Assembly (NCBI GenBank): GCA_030594025.1
Contig: JAUVFY010000002.1
Span: 1 to 30,763, forward strand
Origin: Deltaproteobacteria bacterium
GTDB taxonomy: Bacteria > Desulfobacterota > GWC2-55-46 > JAUVFY01
DNA: 30,763 bases
Direction: 5' to 3'
The notes under the pieces are model-generated. The model was not told where the DNA came from, searched no databases, and saw nothing but the letters and a program-made list of their open reading frames with translations. Within the stretch, counting starts at the first letter, position 1, and every line of letters starts with the position of its first letter. Made by a program: the position numbers and the translations under genes. Positions 8,185 through 17,304 of the stretch are shown piece after piece.

Positions 8185-8913
8185 ATGGTTAGTCAAGCAA
8201 GGCTCGTGGATATGGTATTGAGCGCTGGCCCTATGGTCAAGCTCGTCCTCATTATCCTCCTTTTGTTCTCGGTATTTTCCTGGGCGATAATAATCTACAA
8301 GGTAAGGCTTTTAAGGAGGGTGGAAAAGGAGACATCGGCATTTTATGATCTGTTCTGGAAGATAAGGGAGTTCTCCCAGATATCTTCCACGTGCAAGAAT
8401 TACCGTTTCACCCCCCTGGCGAAACTCTTTACCGCGGTCTACAATGAACTTGCCTATGCGATGAAGGGTTCGGAGGCCATGAAGGTGGCCGTCCACTGGC
8501 AGGCCGAAGAGATGGACCGGATTAAAAGGATCATGCAGAGGACGGCCACAACGGAAAGGACGGGCATGGAAAAGTCAGTGACCTTTCTTGCCACAACCGG
8601 TAACACCGCCCCATTCATAGGGCTCTTCGGCACGGTATGGGGGATAATGAACACCTTCAGGAGTATCGGGCTTACGGGGACGGCGAGCCTTGCGGTCGTG
8701 GCCCCCGGGATATCAGAGGCCCTCGTAGCCACGGCGATGGGGCTCTTTGCCGCCATACCGGCCGTGGTGGCATACAACCACATACTTACCAGGATAGACC
8801 GCGTGGCCAAGGAAACAGAGAACTTCTCTACCGACATGCTCAATGTCATCGAAAAGCAGCTTAAAAAGGCCGCACAGTCGAGGAGGGCCGGGGAGGAGAT
8901 AAAAGATGGCTGA
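8185..8913 (+). CDS. tolQ: TolQ, MotA/TolQ/ExbB proton channel subunit
   Basis: TolQ forms with TolR the inner-membrane proton channel that drives the Tol machine, which pulls on the outer membrane during division. The 242-residue protein has a first membrane helix (about 13-36) and a long cytoplasmic loop rich in charged residues. Two C-terminal helices carry the family signatures TGNTAPFIGLFGTVWGIMNTF and PGISEALVATAMGLFAAIPAVVAYN. The start ATG at 8185 has GGAGG eight bases upstream. The gene overlaps tolR by eight bases and heads tolQRAB-cpoB. ExbB cannot be excluded from the subunit alone, but the following tolB makes Tol the right assignment. The usual first gene ybgC is missing. Confidence 0.95.
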   Translation: MVSQARLVDMVLSAGPMVKLVLIILLLFSVFSWAIIIYKVRLLRRVEKETSAFYDLFWKIREFSQISSTCKNYRFTPLAKLFTAVYNELAYAMKGSEAMKVAVHWQAEEMDRIKRIMQRTATTERTGMEKSVTFLATTGNTAPFIGLFGTVWGIMNTFRSIGLTGTASLAVVAPGISEALVATAMGLFAAIPAVVAYNHILTRIDRVAKETENFSTDMLNVIEKQLKKAAQSRRAGEEIKDG

Positions 8914-9307
8914 CAGGAGGATACTCTCACAGATAAACGTAGTGCCCCTTGTGGACATCGTGCTGGTCCTTCTAATAATCTTCATGATAACGGCCCCCAT
9001 GCTGGAAGAGGGTATAGACGTAAACCTGCCCAAGGTAGAGGCCTCGGGCCTGCCCACACCCCAGGAGCCCGTCGTCATAACCATAAACGAAAAGGGGGAC
9101 ATCTACATAAACTCCAAGAAACTGAAGCCCGCCGAGCTCGGGAAAAAACTTGAGGCCATATTCAAAAGAAGGAAGGACGATATGGTCCTTTTGAAGGCGG
9201 ACGCAAAGATACCTTACGGCGTAGTTGTGGCCACCCTGGCGGAGATAAGGAAGGCGGGGATCGTAAAGATTGGAATGGTCACGGAACCTTTGCTGGGAAA
9301 AAGATAG
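8906..9307 (+). CDS. tolR: TolR, ExbD/TolR-family proton channel subunit
   Basis: TolR is a bitopic inner-membrane protein whose single helix provides the proton-carrying aspartate. In this 133-residue protein that residue is D17 in VVPLVDIVLVLLIIFMITAP. The periplasmic part contains VVITINEKGDIYINSKKL and the typical LLKADAKIPYGVVVATLAEIRKAGI, with length and pattern normal for the family. ATG at 8906 lies within the end of tolQ and has GGAG about eight bases upstream. It is translated in the tol operon; tolA follows after 74 bp. Confidence 0.95.
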   Translation: MADRRILSQINVVPLVDIVLVLLIIFMITAPMLEEGIDVNLPKVEASGLPTPQEPVVITINEKGDIYINSKKLKPAELGKKLEAIFKRRKDDMVLLKADAKIPYGVVVATLAEIRKAGIVKIGMVTEPLLGKR

Positions 9308-9381
9308 GTCTTGAGACAAAAAGGTTAAAGCGGAACCGAAAAGATGGCGTACATTTATGAGAAGATAGGGAGAAAAAAGAG

Positions 9382-10299
9382 GTGCAGGGCATATTGAACC
9401 AGCCCCAGCCGGGCTTCTTTAAGGTAGTTCTCATCTCCTTTCTTCTCCATGCGATAGCACTCTCTGCGGGGTTCTTGCTCGTAGAGGGAGAAAAAGAGAG
9501 GATATTTTACACACCTGTTTTTACGGTGGAACTCATAGCCCCCCCTCCGCCAAAAGCGAAGCCAAAAAAAGTAAAAAAGGCCCCGGCAAAGGCGCCTGCA
9601 AAAAAGGTCAAAAAGAAGAAGGTAGAAAAAAAGGCGCCCAAGGTGGCCAAGAAGCCCGCCAAGCCCAAAAAGAAGCCCCCTGAAAAGAAACCGAAGACCA
9701 CGCTCGAGGAGAGGTTATTAGTAGGCAAGGCCATAACCAGGATAGAGAAAAAGACTGAGGAAGAAGAGGAGCGCGAGCTTATCTCCTCGCGCATCGAGGA
9801 GATAAAAAGAAAGGCCGAGGCCGAAAAAAAGGAACTGGAGACACTGAAAAAGGACCTTGCCGAGGAGGAAAGGATAAAAAAGAGGCTCGAGGCGCTCAAA
9901 AAGGAGCTAGCCAAGGCCCAAACCGAAACGAAAACGGTCGAGGTGGAAACACCGGCTACAACGCCCGCGGTCAAGGCCCCCAGGAGGATAACGAGGGAAC
10001 TTTTCGAGCTCGAGTTCAAGGCCTATTACAACAAGGTGGGCGCAGAGATACAGTCGAAATGGGTATACACCGGAGCCGCCCGGAGGCTCGAGGCATGGCT
10101 GTATCTAAAGATAACCCGGTCGGGAGAGCTGAAGGCACTGGGAGTTGAAAGGCCTTCGGGCAACTCGCTTTTCGACGAGTCGGCCCTCAGGGCCGTCAAA
10201 AAGGCCGCTCCTTTTCCGCCGCTGCCCGAGGGGCTCGAAGGTGACTTCCTCGATATCGGTGTAAGGTTCTGTCCCGGAGGGTGCAGACAGCTGTTATGA
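9382..10299 (+). CDS. tolA: TolA/TonB-type energy transducer
   Basis: TolA links the TolQR motor to outer-membrane partners across the periplasm. The 305-residue protein has one N-terminal membrane helix (about 13-33), then a proline/lysine-rich stretch (about 50-110). A highly charged coiled coil (about 115-190) follows, and a C-terminal TonB/TolA fold (about 205-300) with KWVYTGAARRLEAWLYLKIT and SALRAVKKAAPFPPLPEG. Two cysteines close to the end (FCPGGC) could form a disulfide. The start is GTG at 9382, with GGAG nine bases upstream; no ATG is in frame. Its TGA stop overlaps the tolB ATG (ATGA). Position between tolR and tolB supports TolA over TonB, although the C-terminal domain looks TonB-like. 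Confidence 0.9.
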   Translation: MQGILNQPQPGFFKVVLISFLLHAIALSAGFLLVEGEKERIFYTPVFTVELIAPPPPKAKPKKVKKAPAKAPAKKVKKKKVEKKAPKVAKKPAKPKKKPPEKKPKTTLEERLLVGKAITRIEKKTEEEEERELISSRIEEIKRKAEAEKKELETLKKDLAEEERIKKRLEALKKELAKAQTETKTVEVETPATTPAVKAPRRITRELFELEFKAYYNKVGAEIQSKWVYTGAARRLEAWLYLKITRSGELKALGVERPSGNSLFDESALRAVKKAAPFPPLPEGLEGDFLDIGVRFCPGGCRQLL

Positions 10300-11621
10300 A
10301 GAAGACCATACCCGTAGTTCTCATATTCGCCATGTTTTCCACCGTCTACCCCTCGGACGCAAAGGTATACATAGATATAGACGCACCGGCGGGTAAAAGG
10401 CTCCCCATAGCTATCCAGGAGTTCGTCGACCTTGGCACACTGCCGACTGATAAGGGCAATTTAGGTCCCGCGAGAGATGAACTAATGGACGCCCTCATCG
10501 GGGACCTCGACTTTTCAGGCCTCTTCGATGTAATCGAAAAGGACGCATACATTGAAGAACCCGAAGAGGGCGGGTTCTCGCTTAAGACCATTAAATTCAG
10601 GCTATGGCGGGTAATAGGGGCGGAGGTACTTATAAAAGGCGGACTTAAAATAGAAAAAGGGAAACTCACGGTGGAGGTGCACATCTTCGATACGGTAAGA
10701 GAAGAGCGGCTTCTTGCAAAGAGGTACGTGGGCAAGGTAAAAAACCCCAGGCTCATCGCCCACAGGTTCGCAGACGACTTGATGGAAAAACTTACGGGGA
10801 AAAAGGGGGTCTTCTCAACGAAGCTCCTTTTCGTCTCCAACGTTACTGGCACGAAAGAGATTTACATGAGCGACTACGACGGAATGAACCACACGAGGAT
10901 AACCTACAACGGGTCAATTAACCTTTCACCAAAGTGGTCCCCGGACGGGAAAAATATCCTATACACCTCTTACAAGGGGGGCGGGCCGGCCCTTTACATG
11001 CAGGAACTGAGGACAAGGAGGATCCGCAAGGTATCGGGCAAGCCCGGGATAAACATAGGAGGCAGGTGGTCTCCCGACGGGAAAAAGGTGGCGCTAACCC
11101 TAAGCGTGGACAGAAGCCCGGAGCTTTACATGCTGGATCTCGCCACACTTAAGTATACAAGGGTTACAAAAAACTACGGCATCGATGTCTCCCCCACATG
11201 GTCTCCCGACGGGAAAAAGCTCATATATGTCTCAGATATAGCTGGAAATCCACATATCTATATGATAAATTCTGACGGCGGCAAACCAAGGAGACTTACG
11301 TTCAAGGGTAAGTACCACTCCTCGCCCGCATGGTCGCCTGACGGCACCAAGATAGCTTTTGCAAGGCTCCAGAACGGAACCTTCAACATATGGGTCATGA
11401 ACCCCGACGGTACCGACAAGGTCCAGCTAACCTTCGAGGGTAACAACAAGTCCCCGTCATGGTCGCCCGACGGCAGATATATCGCGTTCAGTTCGTCGGG
11501 ACGGGAAGGGAGCGGGCAAAGTTCGCTATATCTTATGAGGACCGACGGAGGGGGGCTCAGGAAGATAACCAGGGGAAAAAGCGGCGAGTGGTCGCCGGAC
11601 TGGTCACCTTACTTGAGATAA
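10296..11621 (+). CDS. tolB: TolB, periplasmic beta-propeller of the Tol system
   Basis: TolB is the soluble periplasmic partner that normally binds Pal and TolA. The 441-residue protein has a signal peptide (MKKTIPVVLIFAMF... with likely cleavage after SDA). An N-terminal alpha/beta domain follows (about 25-170), then a six-bladed propeller. The blades repeat W-S-P-D-G-K motifs: KWSPDGKNILY, RWSPDGKKVAL, TWSPDGKKLIY, AWSPDGTKIAF, SWSPDGRYIAF and a final DWSPYLR. ATG at 10296 is preferred over GTG 10281 because it gives a clean signal peptide and overlaps the tolA stop. The protein ends right after the last blade. Length and order match TolB. Confidence 0.96.
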   Translation: MKKTIPVVLIFAMFSTVYPSDAKVYIDIDAPAGKRLPIAIQEFVDLGTLPTDKGNLGPARDELMDALIGDLDFSGLFDVIEKDAYIEEPEEGGFSLKTIKFRLWRVIGAEVLIKGGLKIEKGKLTVEVHIFDTVREERLLAKRYVGKVKNPRLIAHRFADDLMEKLTGKKGVFSTKLLFVSNVTGTKEIYMSDYDGMNHTRITYNGSINLSPKWSPDGKNILYTSYKGGGPALYMQELRTRRIRKVSGKPGINIGGRWSPDGKKVALTLSVDRSPELYMLDLATLKYTRVTKNYGIDVSPTWSPDGKKLIYVSDIAGNPHIYMINSDGGKPRRLTFKGKYHSSPAWSPDGTKIAFARLQNGTFNIWVMNPDGTDKVQLTFEGNNKSPSWSPDGRYIAFSSSGREGSGQSSLYLMRTDGGGLRKITRGKSGEWSPDWSPYLR

Positions 11622-11684
11622 AATGTAATTCGACCGTCTCATCCAGGGTTCCCGTTGGAAGGTTTATGGAAGGAGAAGGTTAAG

Positions 11685-12671
11685 ATGAGAAAATTTCTAC
11701 GTAATTCAGCTACTGTTTCAGTGGTCCTGTTCGTGGCAGTGGTGCTGGCCGGGTGCCCGGGATTACCGATCGTTACGGCAGAGCAGGCGGCCAGGGAAAA
11801 AAAAGCCGCTGACCAGGGAAAAAAGGTTGCCTACCTCCTGAAAGAAAACTCGGCCATAAAAAAGGAGATGGGAAAGTTAAGGGCTGATATCAACGCGGAC
11901 TTTGCCCAGATACGCGAGGAGATTTCATTTATCAGCGGAAGCCTTGAAGAAAAGGGGTTCGAAACGGAGAACGTGAATCAGGCCCTGGAATCGCTCGAAG
12001 ACAACCTGGATCTTATCCAGCAGAGGTTGGCTGACCTTGAAAGGGGTGAGGTCAGCGCGGGGGAAAAGACACAGTCCCTCGGCGGGACGCTTACGTCCAT
12101 AAACGCCCTTCTGGACAGCCTCAGGGACTCTGTTGAGTCCCTGGACGCCGAGGTAGTTGAGCTCAGGCAGTCGCAGAGGTCCGTTGAAGGGGCGATGGAT
12201 GTGCTTACCGACGAGTTCAGGCGGTCACAGGCCACAATCAACGAACGTCTTTCCAGGCTCGAGAGCGGACCACCCCCCGAAGAAAAGCCAGAAGAGGCGA
12301 TCATCAACCCCGCGGATCTTTATATGAAAGGTTATCATGATACCATGGATAAGAACTTCACCAGCGCAATGGAGACCTTCAGAGAATTTCTCGCCCTGTT
12401 CCCGGACCACGAACTCGCGGACAACGCCCAGTACTGGGTGGGAGAGATTTACTATGCCAGGGGCGACTGGGAGAGGGCCATACTTGAATTCGACAAGGTC
12501 GTAAAAGAATACCCTGCCGGTGAGAAGGTGCCGGACTCACTTTTAAAGCAGGGCTATTCCTTCGGGAAACTGGGCGATAAGAAGACGGCCGAGATACTTT
12601 TCAAGCGTATTGTGGAAGAGTTCCCCCAGACAGAGACCGCCAAGAAGGCTCAGGAGCGGCTCGAAGAGTAA
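11685..12671 (+). CDS. cpoB: CpoB/YbgF-like Tol-associated lipoprotein with TPRs
   Basis: CpoB coordinates peptidoglycan synthesis with outer-membrane constriction. This 328-residue version has a signal sequence ending in the lipobox LAGC, with lipidated cysteine C24, whereas Escherichia coli CpoB is soluble. A long coiled coil follows (about 45-200, with heptad-rich segments such as LEDNLDLIQQRLADLE), then a short PPPEEKPEE linker. Three TPR units occupy about 205-325, recognisable by ALFPDHELADNAQYWVGEIYY, EYPAGEKVPDSLLKQGYSFG and EEFPQTETAKKAQERLEE. The start ATG at 11685 is nine bases after AAGGAG; an in-frame ATG 30 bases earlier lacks such a site. It lies 63 bp after tolB, where pal would normally be. 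It contains no OmpA-like peptidoglycan-binding domain, so it is not Pal itself. Confidence 0.88.
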   Translation: MRKFLRNSATVSVVLFVAVVLAGCPGLPIVTAEQAAREKKAADQGKKVAYLLKENSAIKKEMGKLRADINADFAQIREEISFISGSLEEKGFETENVNQALESLEDNLDLIQQRLADLERGEVSAGEKTQSLGGTLTSINALLDSLRDSVESLDAEVVELRQSQRSVEGAMDVLTDEFRRSQATINERLSRLESGPPPEEKPEEAIINPADLYMKGYHDTMDKNFTSAMETFREFLALFPDHELADNAQYWVGEIYYARGDWERAILEFDKVVKEYPAGEKVPDSLLKQGYSFGKLGDKKTAEILFKRIVEEFPQTETAKKAQERLEE

Positions 12672-12768
12672 ACTAATTTACCCCTTCCATAAAATACACG
12701 TGAGTTTATAAAACACCTTTCCCGCTTCTTCGACACGCCAAAGATTTTATAGAAAGATTTTTTCCGAT

Positions 12769-13923
12769 ATGAACCCTAGGGTTTCGATACTTAGATGCAA
12801 GGGTTATGGTAACGGGGAGGTCTACGACTGCGTAAAGGCCTTAACGGACCTTCTCGGGGGTATCGGGGAGTTTGTAAAACGCGGTGAGCGAATACTAGTT
12901 AAACCCAACCTCCTTATCGGTAAACGCCCCGAGGCCGCTGTAACTACCCACCCTTCTGTGGTAAAGGCCGTTATAAGGCTTGTACGCGAGGCGGGCGCGA
13001 CCCCGATCGTGGGCGACAGCCCGGGGGTGGGAAGCGCCTCGAGGGTCGCAGAAAAGTGTGGGATAATGGATGTCTGCAAGGACTCCGGCACAGAGTTTGT
13101 GGAACTAAAAACGCCGGTCCTTGTGGAAAACCCCGGGGGCCATACCTTCAAGAGGCTCGAGGTGGCCAGGGAGGCCCTGGCCTTTGACGGTATAATAAAC
13201 TTGCCCAAGCTTAAGACCCACACGCAGATGTTCCTAACCATGGGCGTGAAGAACATCTTCGGCTGTGTCCCCGGGAAGTTAAAGGCCCAGTTGCACCTTA
13301 CAGCCGGCGTGGATACCGACTGCTTTGCCGGGATGCTTCTGGACCTTTACCTTTTTTTAAGACCCAGGCTCACCGTTACTGACGCCGTCGTTGCAATGGA
13401 GGGTAACGGCCCTGGAAGCGGGGATCCCAGGCGACTGGGGCTCGTTTTTGCATCCAGGGACGCAGTGGCCATGGATCTGATCATAACAGAGGTCCTCGGG
13501 GCCAGACGAGAGCACTCGCCCGTACTTAAACGGGCAAGTGAGATGGGCCTTGAGGGTGCGGAGAAGGAAGGTGTCGTGGTGGTGGGAGAGGAAATCCGGG
13601 GTGTACGGGTAAGCGGTTTTCGCTTCCCGCCCCTTGTGAGCACAAACTTTACGGCTAATCTGCCTTACTTTATCGACAGGAGGATCCGGAGGGCCTTTAC
13701 CTCGAGGCCCCACATTACGGACCTAAGATGCAACTGTTGTGAGTCCTGCGTGGATATATGTCCGGCCGGGGTAATGGAGAAGAACGAGAAGATAAACATA
13801 GATTACGATAGATGCATCAGGTGCTTCTGCTGCCAGGAGATCTGCCCCGAGGGGGCTATCTCAGTAAAGCAGGGGTGGTTAAAAAGCGTGCTCGATTTCT
13901 ATAGCTTCAGGCATCGCAGTTAA
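12769..13923 (+). CDS. DUF362 protein with C-terminal 2x[4Fe-4S] ferredoxin domain
   Basis: This 384-residue cytosolic protein combines a DUF362 domain (about 1-300) with a bacterial ferredoxin domain (about 315-370). DUF362 features seen are ERILVKPNLLIGK, GATPIVGDSPGVGS, INLPKLKTHTQMFLTMGVKN and VTDAVVAMEGNGPGSGDPR. The two cluster motifs are CNCCESCVDICP and CIRCFCCQEICP, both fitting CxxCxxCxxxCP, so two [4Fe-4S] clusters are expected. The start ATG at 12769 has no convincing Shine-Dalgarno. It lies 48 bp before the AsmA-like gene in the same direction. The family is common in anaerobes and its reaction is not firmly known; an electron-transfer or iron-sulfur redox role is an inference from the clusters. 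Confidence 0.9.
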   Translation: MNPRVSILRCKGYGNGEVYDCVKALTDLLGGIGEFVKRGERILVKPNLLIGKRPEAAVTTHPSVVKAVIRLVREAGATPIVGDSPGVGSASRVAEKCGIMDVCKDSGTEFVELKTPVLVENPGGHTFKRLEVAREALAFDGIINLPKLKTHTQMFLTMGVKNIFGCVPGKLKAQLHLTAGVDTDCFAGMLLDLYLFLRPRLTVTDAVVAMEGNGPGSGDPRRLGLVFASRDAVAMDLIITEVLGARREHSPVLKRASEMGLEGAEKEGVVVVGEEIRGVRVSGFRFPPLVSTNFTANLPYFIDRRIRRAFTSRPHITDLRCNCCESCVDICPAGVMEKNEKINIDYDRCIRCFCCQEICPEGAISVKQGWLKSVLDFYSFRHRS

Positions 13924-13971
13924 CGAAACGGCGTGTCGAGTGCCTGCGCGAAGCTAACAGCGGAGTAAAGG

Positions 13972-16900
13972 TTGACAAAAAAGAAGATAATACTTTTAAC
14001 ACTTATAGTCCTTCTAACGGCTGCGGTTGTTTTCCTGACCCTGGTCCCCATAGACCTGACCGAGAGGAAACCGTTCATAAAGTCGAAGATAGAAGAGTTC
14101 ATCAACGGCACCATAGACATGGGCAGTATAAGCCTCTATGTGCTGCCCTACCCGCGCATAAGGATCGAAAACTTCACGCTCACAGACGCAAAGGAGACGT
14201 TAATACGCTCCGAAAAACTCAAGCTCGGGGTTTCCTTCCTTCCTCTTTTCAAAAAACACCTCGCAATAAGAAGCCTCACGGCAGAAGGCGGTCAAATACT
14301 TTTAAGGATGTTCGCTGACGGCAGGATTAGCCTGCAGGACATCATAAAGAAACGGATCTTCACCGTATCGCTTAAATCCCTTGGCATAGAGGACGTAAGG
14401 ATAAGGTTCATAGACGAGGGTACCCCGGAGCCCGCTGTAGTTGAGATGGCCGGGATAAACGCAAATATATATCCGACCGTTTCGGGCTTCACTTACAGGG
14501 CCGAAGGAAAAGTGGCGTCCGGCGGGGACCTGGCCTTTTCCGGTGAAGGGCGCTGGGAGACTGAAGGTCAATGGACCCTATCCGGGACCATTTCTATAAA
14601 GGAACTCGACATCGATCCCCTGGAGCCCTATATAAAAGAGTTCGTAAGTAGAGATTCCATGCGGCTTAAAGACGTAAGCGGTCTTATGACCTTGGACTCC
14701 GACTACTCGTTCAGCCTTGGAGGAGAGGTCAAGGGAAAAGGCCTTGTAAAGGGCTCCGTGGAGTTAACCGATGCGGCACTGGATATGCCCGGGCTCTTCG
14801 AAAGGGGCATACGTTTCGGCAGGGGTTCGGCCGAGCTTGACCTCACATGGGAACCGGACGAGTACGTGGTTGCTCTTGATAACTTAAGGCTCACCGTATT
14901 TGCCCCGCCCTCGGACGAGGAGTTCATCACCACGGGGTCTTTTAAACTGGGCTCTTTCGGGCCTTCCTTTAACCTCGACCTTGCTACCATGCCTTTCGAG
15001 CTCCGCACCCTTTTTGGGCTCCTGCCACGCAAGATTCTACCGGATAATATAACCGCTGTGCTCTCCAATGTCGAATCCCCCGGCGGCAGGCTCGCCATAA
15101 GAGGGTTTACCTTCTCGGGGACCCCGGGCGTTATGAAGTGGTCGGATTACCTGAAGGCCCTTTCGGTGTGGGTAGAGTTTGAACGGGTGACCTTCAAACA
15201 CCCGGCCCTTGTAAATACCCCCTACGGGATTACGGGAAGCATGCGTTTGAAGGACGGGAACCTTTCCCTGGAAAATATGAAAGGGAACTACGGCTCCCTC
15301 GTCATCGAGGGCCTCGATGCAAGGATAAGTGACTTGACCGTGCGACCCTCCTACGCCCTTAACCTCGAGGTGAGCGGAAAGGCCGCCCAGATGGCCGGTG
15401 AGTTGAGGAGGTACGAATTTTTATCCGTGCCGGCCGACCTTGAAGTCAAGGGTGATGCCTCCGCAAGGCTCAATGTGGAGGGTATCTTTGATATGCGGGG
15501 ATCCCTCATCTACTCCGGGGACGTGGACATTGACGGTGTGGCCCTGTCTAAAGGAGGGCTTCCGCTGCCTTTGGAAAATCTTTCGGGCGAGGCAGCTTTT
15601 GATATGGAAAAGGTAAACATCGCATGGTTAAGGGGAAGGGCGGGAGGCTCGGAGTTCTCCTTGAGCGGGAAGGTAATAGACTACCGGTCCGCACAGCCCT
15701 TTATAGACTTCAAAACAAACGTTGAGCTCTTAAGCGGCACCTTGCCCCTTCTCGTTAAAGGGCTTGAGAAAACCGCCCCGGATTTTACAGGCCCCGTCTA
15801 CATTAAAGGGCGCATACAGGGAGAGCCCCCCTCCATCCGCATAAACTCCTTCATAGACATTACACATACGGACATGACATTCGGCAGATTAATAAAAAAG
15901 AAAAAGGGTTACCCCCTGACATTGAAATCCACTATAAAGTTGGATGAAAAAAATGTCGTCATAGAAGAGGGGGTCCTGAGCATGAGGAGCTCTACAGTCA
16001 GCTTTGCGGGAAACATCTTCAGGGACAGGCCGGGCTACGAGCTTGTATACAATTCTGAGAAAGTGCTTATTTCAGACCTTGCCGGGGTGTCCCCTTATAT
16101 AATCGAAAAGACCGGATTAAAAGGGACCCTTGAGTTCGCCATCAAGGGCAAGCGGGAGCCCGAGTTCAAGGTCCCCCGGTACGAAGGCAAAATGGCCCTC
16201 AAGGACTGGCGGGTAGACACCCCCTTGCTTAAAAACCCGGTTACCGGCACTGAGGTTACCTCAAGGTTCTCCGGGAACAGTGCCAGCATTATAATCGGGG
16301 ACGTGAATACCGGGGAGTCGAGCTTCTCGGGAAAGGTGGAAATAAAGGACATCTCCAGGGGGATAGTCGAGTTCGATCTCCTCTCCGAGAACATTAACGC
16401 GGCCGACCTGCTGCCCTCGACCCGGGAGACAGCTTTAGAGCCTTTTATAACGGGCCGGGGCAAAATCACCGTCAGTAAGGGGACCGCCTGGGGGTTCGCC
16501 TTCCAGAACTTCACGACCGAGATAGAAATCACCAGGGACAAGGTGAGCTTCCCTGTAAATTTCACGACCCACGAGGGACAGGTCTCCGGAGAAGTTGTGT
16601 ACTTCAGGGACCCGAAAGACCCCCTGTACTTCAGTACCTCCCTTAAACTCCAAAAGATCTCCCTCGAATCCCTCATTGAAAAACTTGGGGCTAAAAGGCC
16701 GATACTCAGCGGACGGGTCGATGCCGTAGCGAAGCTTGAAGGGAAAAGGGGGGCCACACTTGCAGAGGGCCTTAACGGCAAGGTCCAACTTGTAGCCAGG
16801 GACGGCAGACTTTGGGAGTTCGTAGTGCTTAGAAAGATATTCTCCATCGTAAACATAATCGCCATTCAGGAACTCTTTGAAAAAGAGGGCCTTCCCTACA

Positions 16901-17304
16901 GTATCATCACCGGGTCCTTCAACATCACCGACGGGATAATAAGGACCGAGGACATGGCTCTTGACAGCAAAACACTTCGCATGTCGGCCGTGGGCAAGAT
17001 AAACATACCGAAGAGCGCCATAAAGGCGACACTGGCCCTCCACCCCTTTGTCACCCTGGACAAGATTATCTCCAAGATACCGTTAGCGGGGTGGATATTC
17101 ATCGGCGAGGAAGGCACCATAAACATGTACTACCGGATAAAGGGGCCCTTAAAGGACCCCGAGGTGAACCCTCAGCCGATAAAGACCATAGAAAAGGGCA
17201 TCCTCGGGATACTTAAGAGGATAATCGAAACACCCATAAAGGCCCTGGAGCCGATAAAGACCGAACCCGCTGAGGAGGAAGAGAAAAAGCCCGATGAAGA
17301 ATGA
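13972..17304 (+). CDS. AsmA-like envelope protein (AsmA/YhdP/TamB superfamily)
   Basis: The 1110-residue protein has one N-terminal membrane helix (about 5-26). A very long beta-rich periplasmic region follows, beginning with an AsmA-type start (LTLVPIDLTERKPFIKSKIEEF, GSISLYVLPYPRIRIENFTL). The C-terminal part (about 930-1080) resembles the AsmA_2 domain: GLNGKVQLVARDGRL, ITDGIIRTEDMALDS, ALHPFVTLDKIISKIPLAGW. An acidic tail (EPAEEEEKKPDEE) ends it. Family members form lipid-conducting bridges between the two membranes; YhdP and TamB move phospholipids in Escherichia coli, and the same role here is inference. The start is TTG at 13972, six bases after GGAG. It overlaps the downstream methyltransferase gene by 11 bases and follows the DUF362 gene, so the three are likely co-transcribed. 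Confidence 0.88.
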   Translation: MTKKKIILLTLIVLLTAAVVFLTLVPIDLTERKPFIKSKIEEFINGTIDMGSISLYVLPYPRIRIENFTLTDAKETLIRSEKLKLGVSFLPLFKKHLAIRSLTAEGGQILLRMFADGRISLQDIIKKRIFTVSLKSLGIEDVRIRFIDEGTPEPAVVEMAGINANIYPTVSGFTYRAEGKVASGGDLAFSGEGRWETEGQWTLSGTISIKELDIDPLEPYIKEFVSRDSMRLKDVSGLMTLDSDYSFSLGGEVKGKGLVKGSVELTDAALDMPGLFERGIRFGRGSAELDLTWEPDEYVVALDNLRLTVFAPPSDEEFITTGSFKLGSFGPSFNLDLATMPFELRTLFGLLPRKILPDNITAVLSNVESPGGRLAIRGFTFSGTPGVMKWSDYLKALSVWVEFERVTFKHPALVNTPYGITGSMRLKDGNLSLENMKGNYGSLVIEGLDARISDLTVRPSYALNLEVSGKAAQMAGELRRYEFLSVPADLEVKGDASARLNVEGIFDMRGSLIYSGDVDIDGVALSKGGLPLPLENLSGEAAFDMEKVNIAWLRGRAGGSEFSLSGKVIDYRSAQPFIDFKTNVELLSGTLPLLVKGLEKTAPDFTGPVYIKGRIQGEPPSIRINSFIDITHTDMTFGRLIKKKKGYPLTLKSTIKLDEKNVVIEEGVLSMRSSTVSFAGNIFRDRPGYELVYNSEKVLISDLAGVSPYIIEKTGLKGTLEFAIKGKREPEFKVPRYEGKMALKDWRVDTPLLKNPVTGTEVTSRFSGNSASIIIGDVNTGESSFSGKVEIKDISRGIVEFDLLSENINAADLLPSTRETALEPFITGRGKITVSKGTAWGFAFQNFTTEIEITRDKVSFPVNFTTHEGQVSGEVVYFRDPKDPLYFSTSLKLQKISLESLIEKLGAKRPILSGRVDAVAKLEGKRGATLAEGLNGKVQLVARDGRLWEFVVLRKIFSIVNIIAIQELFEKEGLPYSIITGSFNITDGIIRTEDMALDSKTLRMSAVGKINIPKSAIKATLALHPFVTLDKIISKIPLAGWIFIGEEGTINMYYRIKGPLKDPEVNPQPIKTIEKGILGILKRIIETPIKALEPIKTEPAEEEEKKPDEE

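Noticed and set aside
9344..9397. A 17-codon ATG frame overlapping the tolA start
   Set aside because: It has no Shine-Dalgarno and no recognisable product. The GTG at 9382 with GGAG nine bases upstream explains tolA without it.
9540..9710. Lysine/proline repeats in tolA as a possible expansion or assembly artefact
   Set aside because: Such a low-complexity linker is normal for TolA/TonB proteins and remains in frame to a conserved C-terminal domain.
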